Shown: one piece after another, positions 35,870-47,906 of the stretch
Numbering within the stretch: position 1 is the first letter of the stretch
How the letters are laid out: each line of letters begins with the position of its first letter
NCBI RefSeq assembly: GCF_921293095.1
Contig: NC_060247.1
Coordinates: 56,889,111-56,953,110, forward strand
Direction: 5' to 3'
DNA: 64,000 nt
From: Ischnura elegans
Taxonomy: Eukaryota > Arthropoda > Insecta > Odonata > Coenagrionidae
Made by a program: the position numbers and the translations under genes
Notes under the pieces: generated by a model
Seen by the model: only the letters and a program-made list of their open reading frames with translations
Databases searched by the model: none
What the model was told of the DNA's origin: nothing

Positions 35870-37153
35870 TATTAGAGTCATGAAATATCGTTTTGCATCG
35901 CCGAGAATGTTATATTTGATATGATCAATGAAGATAAAATTTGTGGTGTGCCTCTTTAGAGTAAGTGGCGTCAATAGGGAAGGTGGGCATTGCACGCGGA
36001 TGTGGGTGCGGGTCCAACTTTGATTTATTGTCACTCCACGCAATTATTCGCAATCATATCTTCAGTACAGCGGTAGATATTTACGAATGACAAGTCAAAA
36101 TTTCGGTTCACTTGGACAAACATGCAAACATGTGTTATGGTTTCCCGTTTTAAATAAATACACTATCTTCCAGAAGACAGCATGGTATGTAGTTTTAGTG
36201 TTAATAGCTGATAAAATATTGAGAAAAATCATAAAAAATTGCTGAGCGGAAAGCTATTTTAGCCTATGCCCTCACAGACATTTAACGTCAAGGCTTCCTT
36301 GTTGATAATTTATTACATACTTGATGGAATGTCATGTTAAGGTGGTCGTTGCAGTATATCGAATAATGGTTACGGAAAATTTGAATCAGATTTAAGATTA
36401 ATGCGGAAAATTCAGCCTACTTATTTTTGTACTTATTGTAGTGGCGTTGCAAACAAGGCGACTAACAGAAAACGTGAATTACTGAAGTTCTTTTGGGATC
36501 CAAAACCTGTAAAGTATCGGCTGGAAACGTTTATTCCAAGTGAATTCCAACATTCTTCAGGATATATGCATCTTAGTCTAACTTATCTAATTTATTAACC
36601 TGAACTCGTGGGAATGGTTTCTCTGTATATTGTGATCTCAATCTTCGTGTAAAGTGAAAAAGTTTGTTTGAGAGGTATATGCCAGCGCACTTTGTGTATC
36701 CTGTCATGAAAGAACTTTATTTTAGATATTCTCAATTCAGAAGCGGAAGGATTTTTATGTCAACATACAGCGATAATGACAAATAAAAAAAAGCTGGCGA
36801 AATTCCGGTATCGAGCCATTCTCATGAAGTATAATGGAAGCATGCACCATATCTAGGATGCGAAGGTATAAAAAATGCCGAGCGGCGCCAGAATGCAACT
36901 CGACATTGATGGGCCATCGCTCCTGTTTTTCCTGCGCTCCCTGGGTCGCTTGTATGTGACCCGTGGGACTGCCATTTGTCTCGAAGAAAGCCTGGCCTCC
37001 TTTAAATGCCTCGTTTCGAGGAATACGGCAAACGTCCCTGCTGAGCTCGAACACCCCCTCCTCCTTTCCTAGTACGGTCGCCGTCTGCTGTGCGGGGAAT
37101 CCAGGGTTCCTGCTTGTCTGTACTTGCTTGCTGCACCACCTTAGACTGTTTCG
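35870..37153. other. Intergenic stretch, nothing recognised
   Basis: AT-rich up to 36800, then moderately GC-richer with overlapping unsupported ORFs at 36755-37262 on both strands. Confidence 0.4.
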
Positions 37154-37260
37154 TTACAATGTGTTTACAAGAATTAATTCAGCCTTATTTTATTTCGGCG
37201 GCCTTGAGTTCCAGCTTCACAGGCAGATTGCCTTCATGAGAAGTTGGCAAGTTTTACTTT
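37154..37260 (+). repeat. Direct duplication flanking a MITE, left copy
   Basis: The last ~72 bp (from TTTTATTTCGGCGGCC through AGAAGTTGGCAAGTTTTAC) recur at 37536-37609 with no difference that I can see. The first part (TTACAATGTG, AATTAATTCA) is also shared but with indels. The MITE at 37261-37479 sits exactly between the two copies. Confidence 0.8.
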
Positions 37261-37479
37261 AAGGCCGTTTTACACGGGGCACGGAATTGCGTAGGTTAGA
37301 GCTGCATTAATTTATAAAATGGCGTGGAATTGCGCGAATGCATGAACGAAATTAGAACAGGGGCTATTTTGCCGTCTCGCATGTGTCCTAGCAATTCACC
37401 GCTTTCACGACGCAATTTTGATTGCGACTTCGCACGTACGACGGATTTCGCAATTCCGTTTACCGTGTAAAACGGCCTT
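37261..37479. mobile_element. 219-bp MITE at a duplication junction
   Basis: Inverted termini AAGGCCGTTTTACACGG and complement, with a second inner match around GGAATTGCG and CGCAATTCC. Flanks fit a TTA target duplication if the element is taken to start at AGGCCG, as in PIF/Harbinger-type elements. Similar termini to the MITE at 6028. No coding content. Confidence 0.75.
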
Positions 37480-37611
37480 TACAATGTGCTAACAATAATT
37501 AATTCATCACAGCGAAAAAATGTGTAGATTAAATTATTTTATTTCGGCGGCCTTGAGTTCCAGCTTCACAGGCAGATTGCCTTCATGAGAAGTTGGCAAG
37601 TTTTACTTTTG
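37480..37611 (+). repeat. Direct duplication flanking a MITE, right copy
   Basis: Repeats 37154-37260 in the same order and orientation, with a ~26-bp longer AT-rich segment near its left end. The near-identity of the right half contrasts with the diverged left half. Confidence 0.8.
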
Positions 37612-38925
37612 AATGAATGTGAAAATATAATTAATTCGTATGCGTAATATTTTTATGGTCGTGTGACTTGCATGTGAGAATCATCTTCCATGCTAGTGCT
37701 TTGTCACCCCTTGCCAAACACCCCAGAGGTTGCTCGTAGGGTATTAAGGAGATGTTGATGAGTTAATGATAGCCCATTTTAGTAGCCTAGTAATAGTCGC
37801 CGTTGACTTGATACACGATCAAATCTGGCACATAAGCGAAGTAATTATCATAGTAATGCCATTTATGACTTTAGAAGCAGATAATGATATTGATTTTAAA
37901 TCTATGAAATCTACTCTTTATTTGGGTAATTTGAAGATTTCCACCCGACTCGACAGCCTTCATAAGCCGCCGTACCCTTATATAGGGCATGACCACGGAT
38001 TACGACCTGATAATAAGTATTATTAATACTTTTCCTCTTCTATTCTTGACCTTGTTTAATAACTTTTGATGATGTTTCTTGGAGTTTAGAATTGACCTAA
38101 ACTCCAAGAAATATCATAAAAAGACCTGATAATAACTATTGGCGGTTTCTTTATTCTCTATATATAAAGTATGTACTAAAATATAGCATTGATTTTGCGA
38201 CCATGCGACAGTTTAAAGGCAATCGTATTTATTTTTTAATTGATGATATACTCTTTTCTCAAGTTCAAAATATCTCCTTGGTTTATTTCTTGATTGTATC
38301 TCCTAAAAATACATTTGTTCAACAATTAAATTCTTGTAGCAAGACTGCTGGTAAAAACTGCGTATTTTGGACAATTACGGGCTAAATAAATGCCACCATT
38401 CACGGATAAGGATATTCATTGCATGCGAAAGAATTTCTGAGAATAGACTAGTATGCTATTTCTAGAAAAGAATCGGAGTCATTTCGAGTGTAAAAAAATA
38501 AATTATTCTCAGTATTAATCACGTGGTATTGGACATCCCTAACATATAGCCTAAAACGTTTCTTTTAACCCTGGAATGCCCTGTAATAAATCAAATCTGT
38601 TTAATGACCTACCGTTGTTTTTAATGGCTTCAGGTGGGATTGCCAATGAATAGCTTATGTTTGAGAACTTCTTAACTTCTCAACCAGCATTATTTATTTC
38701 CTTCTTTATGGACGAATGTGATTATGAATCTAAAATGGGAAACTATTTTCTCGTACTCGTTCTTGGTAATGAAATATTATTAATTACTGCTTTCATTAAT
38801 CGCCGATCTTTCATTAAACGAGTGGTCTGCTGCAGAATATAAAATTTTCGAACCAATTATCCAGCCAACAATCTCTGGAGGTTTAATTTTAGCCTTTCGT
38901 TGAAGAAGAGTAATTTAAACGTAGA
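37612..38925. other. Intergenic stretch left of the first tRNA gene
   Basis: AT-rich. Contains the hairpin insertion at 38022-38122. Nothing else recognised. Confidence 0.4.
38022..38122. mobile_element. 101-bp hairpin insertion with 18-bp direct flanks
   Basis: The hairpin arms TTTGATGATGTTTCTTGGAG and their complement (about 25 bp each, 38064-38121) close on a 7-nt loop. The whole insert is bordered by 18-bp direct repeats GACCTGATAATAASTATT (38004-38021 and 38123-38140, one mismatch), which look like a long target duplication. No coding content. Confidence 0.55.
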
Positions 38926-38997
38926 AGCAGAGTGGCGCAGTGGAAGCGTGCTGGGCCCATAACCCAGAGGTCCGTGGATCGAAACCACGCTCTGCTA
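38926..38997 (+). tRNA. Initiator tRNA-Met (CAT), copy 1
   Basis: 72 nt. The acceptor stem AGCAGAG pairs with CTCTGCT, the anticodon loop is GCCCATAAC with anticodon CAT, the A box is TGGCGCAGTGG and the B box GGATCGAAACC. The initiator hallmarks are present: an A1-T72 start to the acceptor stem, GGG/CCC in the anticodon stem, and GATCGAAA in the T loop instead of TTCGA. Closely matches metazoan initiator tRNA-Met. Six Ts follow from 39000 and would end Pol III transcription. It would deliver the starting methionine to ribosomes. Internal promoters suffice, so no upstream element is required. Confidence 0.97.
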
Positions 38998-38999
38998 GA

Positions 39000-39005
39000 T
39001 TTTTT
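39000..39005 (+). terminator. Pol III T-run of tRNA-Met copy 1
   Basis: Run of six Ts, three nt after the tRNA end. Confidence 0.8.
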
Positions 39006-39073
39006 GCGACCTCGGTGGCGGTGAAGTAATATCATCCAGTGCTTTGCCAAACCAGAGGACACGGGCTCGAATA

Positions 39074-39733
39074 GGGTGGTTTCCTTTTATTTTTTTATTG
39101 CCTAAATCGAAAGATTATTACTCCTGGAGTACGTATTTCACGCTTTAAAATTTTTTAATGACGATATCTATTTTTCGCGATTAAATGAAAAGTGAAAAAT
39201 TTCAAGCGCGCGAAAACGCGACGCGTAAGTATGAATGCCGGGAAATCTCTCCGTGTGGCGTATTTCTGGTTTCCGCTGCCGCCCTGTGAGGTGACCTTGA
39301 GGCGAGTTGAGCGCTGATACGACGCAGGCTGCTAGCGGGTAGCTGAGTACCCTGCTGGCTGGTAGCGCTTGGCTTAAATAAGGATTATTAATACCTTATC
39401 AAATGAAGAAAACTTTCCGACCTCAGCCAGTTTTAATAAGTGATTATTAAGACATGTTTCCCTGAGCTCGTCGCCTCATGCATGCATTGGTAACCTCAGA
39501 CGATGTATAACTCCTATCTTCTCGTAAGGAAACTAGGTCCCTGTGACGTCACGTGGAGTGTCATCGCGTGGGCGCCAATATGGCCGTTTTCAAATGAGGA
39601 TAAAAATGGACCATTGCCATTCGTCTAAACCGGTATTTCTAAAACGAAATAATTTGTATATTATGAATACAGTAATGGTGGGTAACGAATCGCAATCAAT
39701 GACTTTCGTTTTATTTGATGAAGGAAACTATCC
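39074..39733 (-). mobile_element. ~660-bp MITE, copy 3
   Basis: Reverse orientation to copy 1. Termini GGGTGGTTTCC and GGAAACTATCC flanked by TA on both sides. Contains the complement of the CRE-like block (GTGACGTCACGTGG near 39542). Lies between the two initiator tRNA genes, 77 bp after the first. Confidence 0.82.
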
Positions 39734-40991
39734 TATTCCGTCCGGTTGAGATCAATCATGCACCCTGAAATTAAATTAATTTTTATTGATTATTATTTTT
39801 ACACTTTTCCAGTGTAAATACTCAATAAGGTACTACCTAGGTCATTGTCTAGCTGATAAATAAAAGCAGTAATTTCACTTTTACATGAGATATACAATAG
39901 TGCTATTAATATCATTGCTCACCTTCAATTTTGCTAAGTAAGTCAGAAATCGATTTACGATAATGTATTAAAAAAATTACGCACACACACACACGGTAGA
40001 ATTGGCGTGCGGAGGCTAGGAAAATTATTTAAGTGTGAAAACAATTTTATCCCATTTTAATTCAATTAGTGGATAGAAAGGTTTTTTTTTTACAAATAAT
40101 ATGATTAGCCATTTTGTTATTTTACTATCTTCCATTACTTTGATTGAATCTGGTACCTTATTGAGATATTAAATTAATATTTATGCACTAAATGTTTTTC
40201 ATAAAATGATCTATTATTGCAGTACACAATTAGCATTTTTAAGGTGGCTTGGGGTCATAATTAGGTGAGATATTTGACAATTTAAATAGGGTGAGTACAA
40301 ATGGGGGTTATTTTTAACAAATGCATAGAAATGCTGGGAAGAGTTAGTATTCTATCTTTTATGAAATAATTTTTACACGAATAGAATATTTTCAGGTTAT
40401 TCAAGACTTTCATTCCTCTTTTCTGGATCCTGAATAATCTCTCGTTTCTGAGTGTGAGCAAAATGATGAGGATAATGAGATATAATGGAAATTCATACAT
40501 AACTTTAAAATTCTGTTTCGCAACTTCGAAATAAAGTCCCTGAAATTCAGTCATGATGAGGATATTGAATGTAAATTTTTCTTTTCTAAGCCGTATGCTT
40601 TATAAAAGAGCCTAATAGATTTCACTTAACAAAAAAATTTAAGCATCTTCTCATCGATGAAAACTATGCTTAACGTCAGTGAGTTGTTGGAGGGTGACGA
40701 TGATCCTTATCACAAAAAATCGATACTTTAGATTTTTTCTACTGGATAGCGACAAATCAAGGACGGAAAAATTCTGTCGATAAAAATTTGTTTGTAAATT
40801 AGAGTCTTAACTGTAATAATTTTGCAACTGATGTGATTTCGATCATGATGCAATTTTATCATTAGGCAAGCAACTTCACTTTATTTTACACCCTCGGTTG
40901 GAGCATTCAATGGGTGAATTGGATTCATGGATTTAATTGAGTAAAAGTCAATCCAAGTCTCAATGAAATATTTCCTCAATGTATTTGTGGG
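39734..40991. other. Stretch between MITE copy 3 and the second tRNA gene
   Basis: AT-rich, with a short CA run near 39980. Nothing else recognised. Confidence 0.4.
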
Positions 40992-41063
40992 AGCAGAGTG
41001 GCGCAGTGGAAGCGTGCTGGGCCCATAACCCAGAGGTCCGTGGATCGAAACCACGCTCTGCTA
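40992..41063 (+). tRNA. Initiator tRNA-Met (CAT), copy 2
   Basis: Identical over all 72 nt to the copy at 38926, same strand, about 2 kb away. A run of seven Ts follows at 41066-41072. Flanks differ apart from the GATTTTTTT after the gene, so only gene and terminator are conserved. That fits selection or gene conversion on the gene itself better than a recent block duplication. Confidence 0.97.
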
Positions 41064-41065
41064 GA

Positions 41066-41072
41066 TTTTTTT
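41066..41072 (+). terminator. Pol III T-run of tRNA-Met copy 2
   Basis: Run of seven Ts just after the tRNA. Confidence 0.8.
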
Positions 41073-42855
41073 CCCAGCCTCAAAAAAACCTCCGTTTTCG
41101 CAATACTATCTGAGTAGAAGCCCTCATTGAAGTTGAAACCGAATGATCCTTATTCGTCGGATCAGCCGTTCCTTCTGAAGCAGGTTCTCTCTCAACCTAC
41201 GCCCTCCGTTAATTTAATTGAAATGACGAATTCGCGCCGACTGCCGATGTGGAGGAAACGCGATTAGGTGGAGCCGTCGTCTCCATTCTCCACGTGCGCC
41301 TCCCTCGGGATGGAGTTAATTATTTTAAAATACGCTCCGCTTCGCACTTATCTTCCTTCCCTAAATCCCGTCAGTGCCAAAATACACTCCAGGACCCCGC
41401 CTCTTCCAGGAGACAAGCGTTTTTGTCTCCTTCCCGACAAAAACTTTGGTCCCACAAACTTTCATCGTGTTCTTTTTGTAAATGAAATATATTCGCATGC
41501 TTTTTAAACATTTCATTGGGAATATGTAATTACTACACAAAAAATGTCTGGGTACAGTTGTTGTGTTGGTCTCTTTAATGAATATAAGTGAAATTTTCTT
41601 TGTATTAACCCAGACCTAATAAAAAGTGTTTACGTATTATATGATGATTTTAGTTTAAGTGTGTTAACGTGCGATAGTTTCTATAAAAAAGTGAAAAATC
41701 TCGCCTACGGGCACAAGCTTCAGGTTGCCGGTTTTTTACCGAGCCGTGTTGTAGGTAATTTTTTTTGCTCTAGGTTTTGGGACCGAGCTTCAAATTAATG
41801 TATTAATATTATATTCTCAAAACTCATGAACGCTCGTCCGTACAAAGCAAACTATAATGTAATTCATCCTGATGTTACATGTCTTAATGCATATACAAAA
41901 GTGACCTCCTAGCGTAAATTTAAGAGGAAGCATAATTTTAAACATTGCCTTAATATCATAGAAAAATAGCTTTTGATACAATTGTATTCCTAATTAGAAA
42001 TTCTAAGGGTTAAAAGCTTGATTATCCTTCGTGTATAAGTAATTACGAAAACTTCATTCGCGAATGTCGCTGTGGTAAGAAATTTGGGATAGTTAACCTA
42101 CAGCTCCTGGATACTAATCGATGTTTGCCGTCTCCATATTCTTATCGGAGGAATGACATTCAATTCTCGCCTCCTTTTTAAATATTTATATGTGTCTGTT
42201 TCTAGTCTAGTGTAAGTTTCCTTCTATACAGAAAATTACTTCCCTGTGTCTTGTTTGAAATTCGTATTTTTTTGCTTCTAGGCGGCTAATTGACGGTAGT
42301 TAGCAAATCAGAAAAAACTGAGAGCGGTTTGTCTTCGCGGCTGCGTGCATGCCATGAAAGCAATGAACATAAAACCTGAGCTGACTCGGGATCGCGCAGA
42401 GTGGCGAAGAAGGACCAAAAGAGACACGGAAAATATTCCTAAAAGTAGATGCTCCTGTCAATGGGTGAGCATATTTCATATTTTTATAGAAACTAGCTCA
42501 TGCTAAGAAACTTGCACTAAAATCATTCATACAGTACCTTGGCCCAATTTTGATCGGGCTTGGGTTGATACAGTGAAAATTATACTTCGGTCAGTTTTGG
42601 GGCCAACTCAGTCATGGCGCTGTGCCCAAGCGACGCTGTGAAATAATTTTTCGAATTCAGTGATTACACAAGAAACAGGAAAAATATTCAGCAGTAAATT
42701 TGTAATTCGAAATAATGGGGGTTGGGCTTTTCAAAATTTAAAAAGACATGAATTTTGGACTCTTCGTTTTGATTTCCGCCTTCTCGTGCTGCACCCTCTC
42801 GCTTTCGCTGCAGTCCTGCTCAAATGTACACAATGAAGACTCCAAAGCTGCACAA
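41073..42855. other. Intergenic stretch, nothing recognised
   Basis: 41100-41480 is moderately GC-richer with unsupported ORFs. The rest is AT-rich. Confidence 0.4.
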
Positions 42856-43567
42856 GGTGATAAAATTTGAAGTGCCATACTTTCTAAATAAGTATTCTCG
42901 TTGCGCATATCGGTGATATAATTAATTTATAGTTTTTGTTCGGACTGCATACAAATATTTCGTCGACGGCAGGTTGTCGACTCTTGTTCCTTTGTACTTG
43001 ACGAACAATTTTGTCTTGAAGATAACTTATCACAAAATGCAAAAAGGATCAGTCAATAAAATTTGGTAGTGGTATTGATCTGGATTGGCACCTATTTGGG
43101 TTTGAAACCGTGTTATTCCTTACATTTTTTGGAGTGAGCTTTTGCGACTCCATATCGCTGGATAGGTTTGACAATGCTCTGTCATTTTGATTGAAGGTGA
43201 CATTTTGTGAAAAAGTCTCTTCGTGACATTTTGGGAAAAGAGTCCTACCAGAAATGTGATCCGCATAAAAAACTCTTTCTCGAATTTCGGTCGAAAACAA
43301 AGGATCCAGTTATTACAAATTTGACTTAATCGTTTCATTAATACAACATTAGCAAGAGGTCGAACTCATTTTTCTCAATACAAGCGTGGTTTTAGTTACA
43401 ACCATGTCAAACCAATACTGCGGAAAATTATGCAATGCTCTCTAAAAGTTTTAGGCCCTTTATAGAAAAAATTGAGCGTATTAACAGAGATATTTAAAAC
43501 TTATTATCTTTTATAGTCACACAATGGTAAGGATATAATTTATGGAAATCAAAATCTAGATAGGCGA
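42856..43567 (+). repeat. ~710-bp local repeat, unit 1
   Basis: Begins ATAAAATTTGAAG, includes TTGTTCGGACTGCATA and CATATCGCTGGATAGGT, and ends before a second ATAAAATTTGAAG at 43568. The same blocks recur in order at 43568-46079, diverged by many small changes. Confidence 0.7.
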
Positions 43568-43650
43568 GATAAAATTTGAAGCACTATGATTTCACAATAA
43601 GCATTCTCATTACATACATTGGTAATGAATTGACTGGTTTGGAAGGCAAG

Positions 43651-44712
43651 TGCCGGGTCTACACTAGTAACTTAAGTGACCACTTAAGTTGGCTCTCTAT
43701 TTAAGGTGGCAGTGTAGGTGTCACCAGCTTCCTTTAAGTACACCTCCACTTAAGTCACTTATAACCCATACTTAAATTGAGTTGGCAACTGTTTCCGCAC
43801 GGTTGAAGCTCCTCAAGTGCTGTAAATGGCACATAATAATACCCATCCCGCCCCTGAATCATCCCGTTGATTATGTTCTAAGTTGTGCTGTATTTCATGA
43901 TGTGGTTATTGATCGTTCTATTTCGTTAGTTAACTTCTAGTGTTGGGGTTATTAAGTCGACGAATTTATTTTGTGGAGTTTCTCATCTTATTGTTGGTTT
44001 TATTTCCGTGAAAGCTAATTGCTATGCCTATACTCACGGTGAAACCAGTTTAAAAAATTTAGAAACGTTTTAAGGAATTTTAAGACTGACAATGAGACGA
44101 CGGCAGAGGATCCGGTGAAACAGTTAATTTTCCATGGTGTCATAATAGAAAATAAGTTAAACGAATGCACTTATTAACATCCCACACACTGCTATTGAAA
44201 CCATTGCATAGGGCTTCAATTTTAGTCTTAGGGACGCCGAGGGGGATAAGATACGGCGATTTCATTGGACGAGGGAGGAATTAAAGGTTTAAATTTAACA
44301 TCAATGATTTTAATAAAGGAGCGGAATTTAACCACGTATTTTCGTTTACATTATGAATATGTCATTCCACTGATTCCACGAAGTCAAGCTAAGTAATTCT
44401 AAATTCCTCTGACTTCATCACCTCTCGCCAAATAGCGTCTGCTCAGGGACTGTAATCGGTCTTTCCTTTCAACCTTCTAAATCCAAAATGGTTAATTCAC
44501 GGAGTTTGGAAGTTTGATTCAAATAACCGTGGCTTTGGATCACAGAATCACTAATTGCTCTCCTAGATCTTCATCTGTCAACGTAACTGTTTCCCGATAT
44601 AGACAATCACGGCGCTGAAGTCGACTTAAAGCTCAAGTGTAGCTACCGCACCACGCTTAAGATTAGATTTAAGTGAAGTCACTTAAGTTAAGTCCGTAGT
44701 GTAGACAAGGCA
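43651..44712. mobile_element. 1.06-kb non-autonomous DNA element
   Basis: Termini TGCCGGGTCTACACTAG and the complement of TGCCTTGTCTACACTACGG. Inner inverted blocks carry repeated CTTAAGTGAC strings at both ends. Flanking AAG on each side may be a 3-bp duplication. No ORF of note, so it must move with help from elsewhere. Confidence 0.65.
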
Positions 44713-45129
44713 AAGGAGTTTAAGTGATTTTTTTCTCAACATAGTTAGGTACAGGTAATTTTTAGAAGAAGTATAAAAAAATTGGTTGCCAAGGGATACG
44801 AGTGAGTCTCAGTTCTGTGCTGACATCGAGTGGATAATCAAATCACTTTATCAAATATCTAGTTCATTTCGTTTGTTTTCTATGCCTAATTTCTGTACCA
44901 TGTATAATAACTGTGTATAAAAAAGAATCACTTGTACCCCTTGGCTTCCAAACCACTCAATTGTTGTTCGGACTGCATAAAAGTATTTCGTTGACGGCGG
45001 GTCGTCGACTCCTGTTCCTCTCTATTTGACGAACCAATTTTATCTTAAAGATACCTTACAAAAATGCAAATAGGATCAGTTAATAGGATTTTGGCAACGG
45101 AATCTGAATTGGCGCCTTGTGGAATAGTG

Positions 45130-45716
45130 CAGGGTGCGGCAACATAATTTCTTTTTTTTAACTTATTAAATCCCATTGTACGTATCGATCAGAAACTTTT
45201 TACTTGAATTTTATGATGTAGGCATATATCTAAAGTTCTCTTTCACACAATTTTGAAGACCAAGCCTGGTAGGTTGATGTCCCCCATTTTCCAGACGATG
45301 AGTAAACCATTTTCTGGCATTTTTCATGGCTGTTACCAGTATATCAGGGGGTATGCTGGCAAATTCATCCCGAATGTTGGTATTCAAAGCTTGCAGGGTC
45401 CTTGGACTGTGCACATAAACATGAGATATCAAAAAATTCCATTAAAAAAATGACAAGGGGCCAAATCAGGAGAGAGGGCCGGCCACTCCAAATTGCCCCT
45501 AGTTGGGATGAAGCGCTCAGGGAAGTGTTTCTTTAAAAAAATCTATGCTCTTGAAGTGTGAGCCGAATGAACGACGTACTATGATGGCGATTGAATTTTT
45601 CAGAAACAAAAATTTATAGTTTCGCCCCTCGAACGAGACCACCGGCGCTCTGCGACGACATCAAAAGACTGAATGGCGTCCATTTAAAAAAAAGGAAGTT
45701 ATGTTGTCGCACCCTG
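45130..45716 (-). pseudogene. Internally deleted mariner-like DNA transposon
   Basis: Inverted termini CAGGGTGCGGCAACATAA and complement. On the minus strand the body reads WPALSPDLAPCHFF, like the DDE transposase motif WPxxSPDLxPxDFF, and then VYVHSPRTLQALNTNIRDEF, like the C-terminal VYxxxPxTLxxLKxxIRxE region of insect mariner-type transposases. Only the C-terminal third is left and it is frame-broken. At 587 bp it is far shorter than the usual ~1.3 kb or more. It sits inside unit 2 of the local repeat, so it entered after that repeat was duplicated. Confidence 0.78.
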
Positions 45717-46162
45717 TATTATTTCTTACATTTTTTTTTGCGTTGAAACGGCTTCATATCGCTGGATAGGTCTAAAAATGCTCTTTTATTTTGATTGAAG
45801 GAGAAACTCTGTGAAAAAGCTCCTATCAGAAAAGTGATCCAAATAAAAATACACTTTTTCGCATTTTGGCGAGAAACAAACGTGGTTTTACTTACCTACA
45901 AGTCAAACCAATTCATTCGGCAAAATACATTATGCTCTCTAAAAGTAGGCCCATTATTGAAAAAAATGAACGTATTTTACGTGAAACTATTATCTTCTTA
46001 TATTTATATCTACATCAAGTTAATGATATAATTTATTGAACTTATAATTTAGAATTTTCTTTACAAGAAAGATAGGCAAGAGTTAGGCCGAAGTTAATGG
46101 AAAAAATACACTGCATCAGAGCACTCCTTGCCTTCTCACCTCCGTAATTATGTGGAACAATT

Positions 46163-46303
46163 AGAGCCCCAGCGCACGGGCAACTTTTACAAAGCATTAT
46201 TTAGTTGCTTTGTGGGAGTTCAAATGAAACACACGGCATTGATTGCGACCCCGCACAACTAAATAGTTGCTTTGTAAAAGTTGCCAGTGCGCGAGGGCCC
46301 TCT
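46163..46303. mobile_element. 141-bp MITE
   Basis: Near-perfect inverted arms: GCGCACGGGCAACTTTTAC against the complement of GTAAAAGTTGCCAGTGCGC, extended by CTATTTAGTTG blocks. Very short spacer. No clear target duplication. Confidence 0.7.
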
Positions 46304-47227
46304 CTCAAAATGAGTTCTCCAATTTCATATTGCTAGGTGAAATTTGAATGCTGCGTAGGCATATAAATATAGATATAGGCACATAAATCGTCGGAGATAG
46401 CTATCGCTTACCATATTTACAATGCTGTAAAATCACGGCCGCTATAAAAATTTCGAAGGTATGGGTAAGCTATCAAATCATGTAAGTCCGCTGGATCCGT
46501 TTCCACGAACAGCCTAGGCCATGATAATACTTGTAAATAATAATAAAATAAAAATAATAATAAAATAGTTGTACTGCTGCCTTAGTTACTCTTGTTTTTT
46601 TGTGTGAGGCGACAATTTAGAGGGAAGAATGGGGCTAGGGAGGGACTCTAGGGATTTGAACGGAAAGCCTAGTAGCTTGGGAGATGGGGAGGGGGGTCGG
46701 TGGCAGGAAGGGATTTAGCTCAGCATTTTTTCGATGTGATTTTTTTATTATTTTTAGTCAAGGAGGGGGTGTCGGGTCCGCTGATTCTTGTGCAGGAAGA
46801 CATTCATCCCTTTCCTTCTCGTTTCACTACATCGCTTTTTTCTCTTCCTCTCTTCTCCTTCATCTCTCCTATCCTCTCCTCTCCTCATCCTCATTCCCCC
46901 TTCTTCCCTCGTGAAACCTCCGCCTTTTTGTCCAATTTAATCGTTTCATTCCATTATAAAAAGGGCGCGACAGACAGGGGAAAGTATTATATAGCTGCCC
47001 GTTTTAAACCCTTTGGTCTCCGTCCAAGTTAGTAGCGTCAGAAGGAGAGGGAGAGGTTTGATGGAGCGGAGTGGGAGTAGGGTAGACGGGAGGGCCTTAT
47101 ATTTACGCTCGAGCGACGAGTAACTGTAATGATCATAGTATTTCTACTATCAACGTTTGTAGAGTACCGAGAAAGTAACGGATAGATTTTATGTTAATTT
47201 TTGGAGAAAATGTCAGCACCAAACAAA
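46304..47227. other. Intergenic stretch with repeat fragments and a TATA-like site
   Basis: 46309-46480 is a diverged fragment of the local repeat also seen near 47808. 46620-46920 is purine- then pyrimidine-rich. A strong TATA-like string lies at 46955. No exon recognised. Confidence 0.4.
46955..46964 (+). promoter_or_regulatory. TATA-like string
   Basis: TATAAAAAGG followed by GCGCG, close to the metazoan TATA consensus. No transcript start or exon downstream could be identified, so it may be chance. Confidence 0.2.
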
Positions 47228-47649
47228 TGCCTCGTTCGGATTACGATCGTCCGAGCGATCGTCCTAACGATAGTTGGCCGAACTAGCAGTGTGAATGCAT
47301 GTCCTGACAATAATTACTGCAGTTCCGAACGTTGCCGCTTTTACGATGGTTAGGCGCTGGGAGACCGGAAGAGAAAGCGACAAGAGAAAAAAGAAAAGTT
47401 CGTGAAGCTCCCTTCGCTCTATTTAAAAAAATGGATTTGTCCAAGGAAGGAAGAATATGGGCGGAAGAAAAATTATTCGTTAAATACACGTTGAACAAAG
47501 TAATATCTTGACCCTGCATGCCTCAACAGCTTTGCTAACCGACAATTTCTCGTTCACTTTAGGTGTCAGCACTAGAGGGCAGCTCAGATTTTAACCATCG
47601 TTGTGTGAATGCACGATTGTTCCAACGATTGCAACGATTGAACGAGGCA
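47228..47649. mobile_element. 422-bp non-autonomous DNA element
   Basis: Termini TGCCTCGTTCGGATTACG and the complement of TGCCTCGTTCAATCGTTGC, with subterminal ACGATCG/CGATTG repeats and matching GTGTGAATGCA blocks near each end. No transposase. Confidence 0.7.
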
Positions 47650-47906
47650 ATAGACTCACTCGTATCCCTTGGCCCCAATTTGTTTCTATTTTTGCCACCA
47701 GTTTTTGTATATTTCTTCTATCAATTTCTGTACCTAACTCTGTTCAGATAAAACATCACTTTTACCCCTTGACTTTTCAGCTCCTCAGTTGCCTGAAACA
47801 ATTAATCTCAAAATGACTTCTCCAATTTCATATTGCTTTATGAACTTTGAATTCTACAATGCATAATTGTGGCTAGAGCTTACTATTGTCTACCGCGTTA
47901 CTCCTA

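Larger units (their letters stand above)
43568..46079 (+). repeat. ~710-bp local repeat, unit 2, split by two transposons
   Basis: Starts GATAAAATTTGAAGCACT, is cut by the element at 43651-44712, resumes with TTGTTCGGACTGCATA at about 44963, is cut again at 45130-45716, then continues with CATATCGCTGGATAGGT to about 46079. Shorter fragments of the same family recur near 46309 and 47760-47900. Confidence 0.65.

Noticed and set aside
46955-47040. Promoter of an unseen gene after the TATA-like string
   Set aside because: No downstream exon with splice sites or conserved motif; kept only as a low-confidence site.
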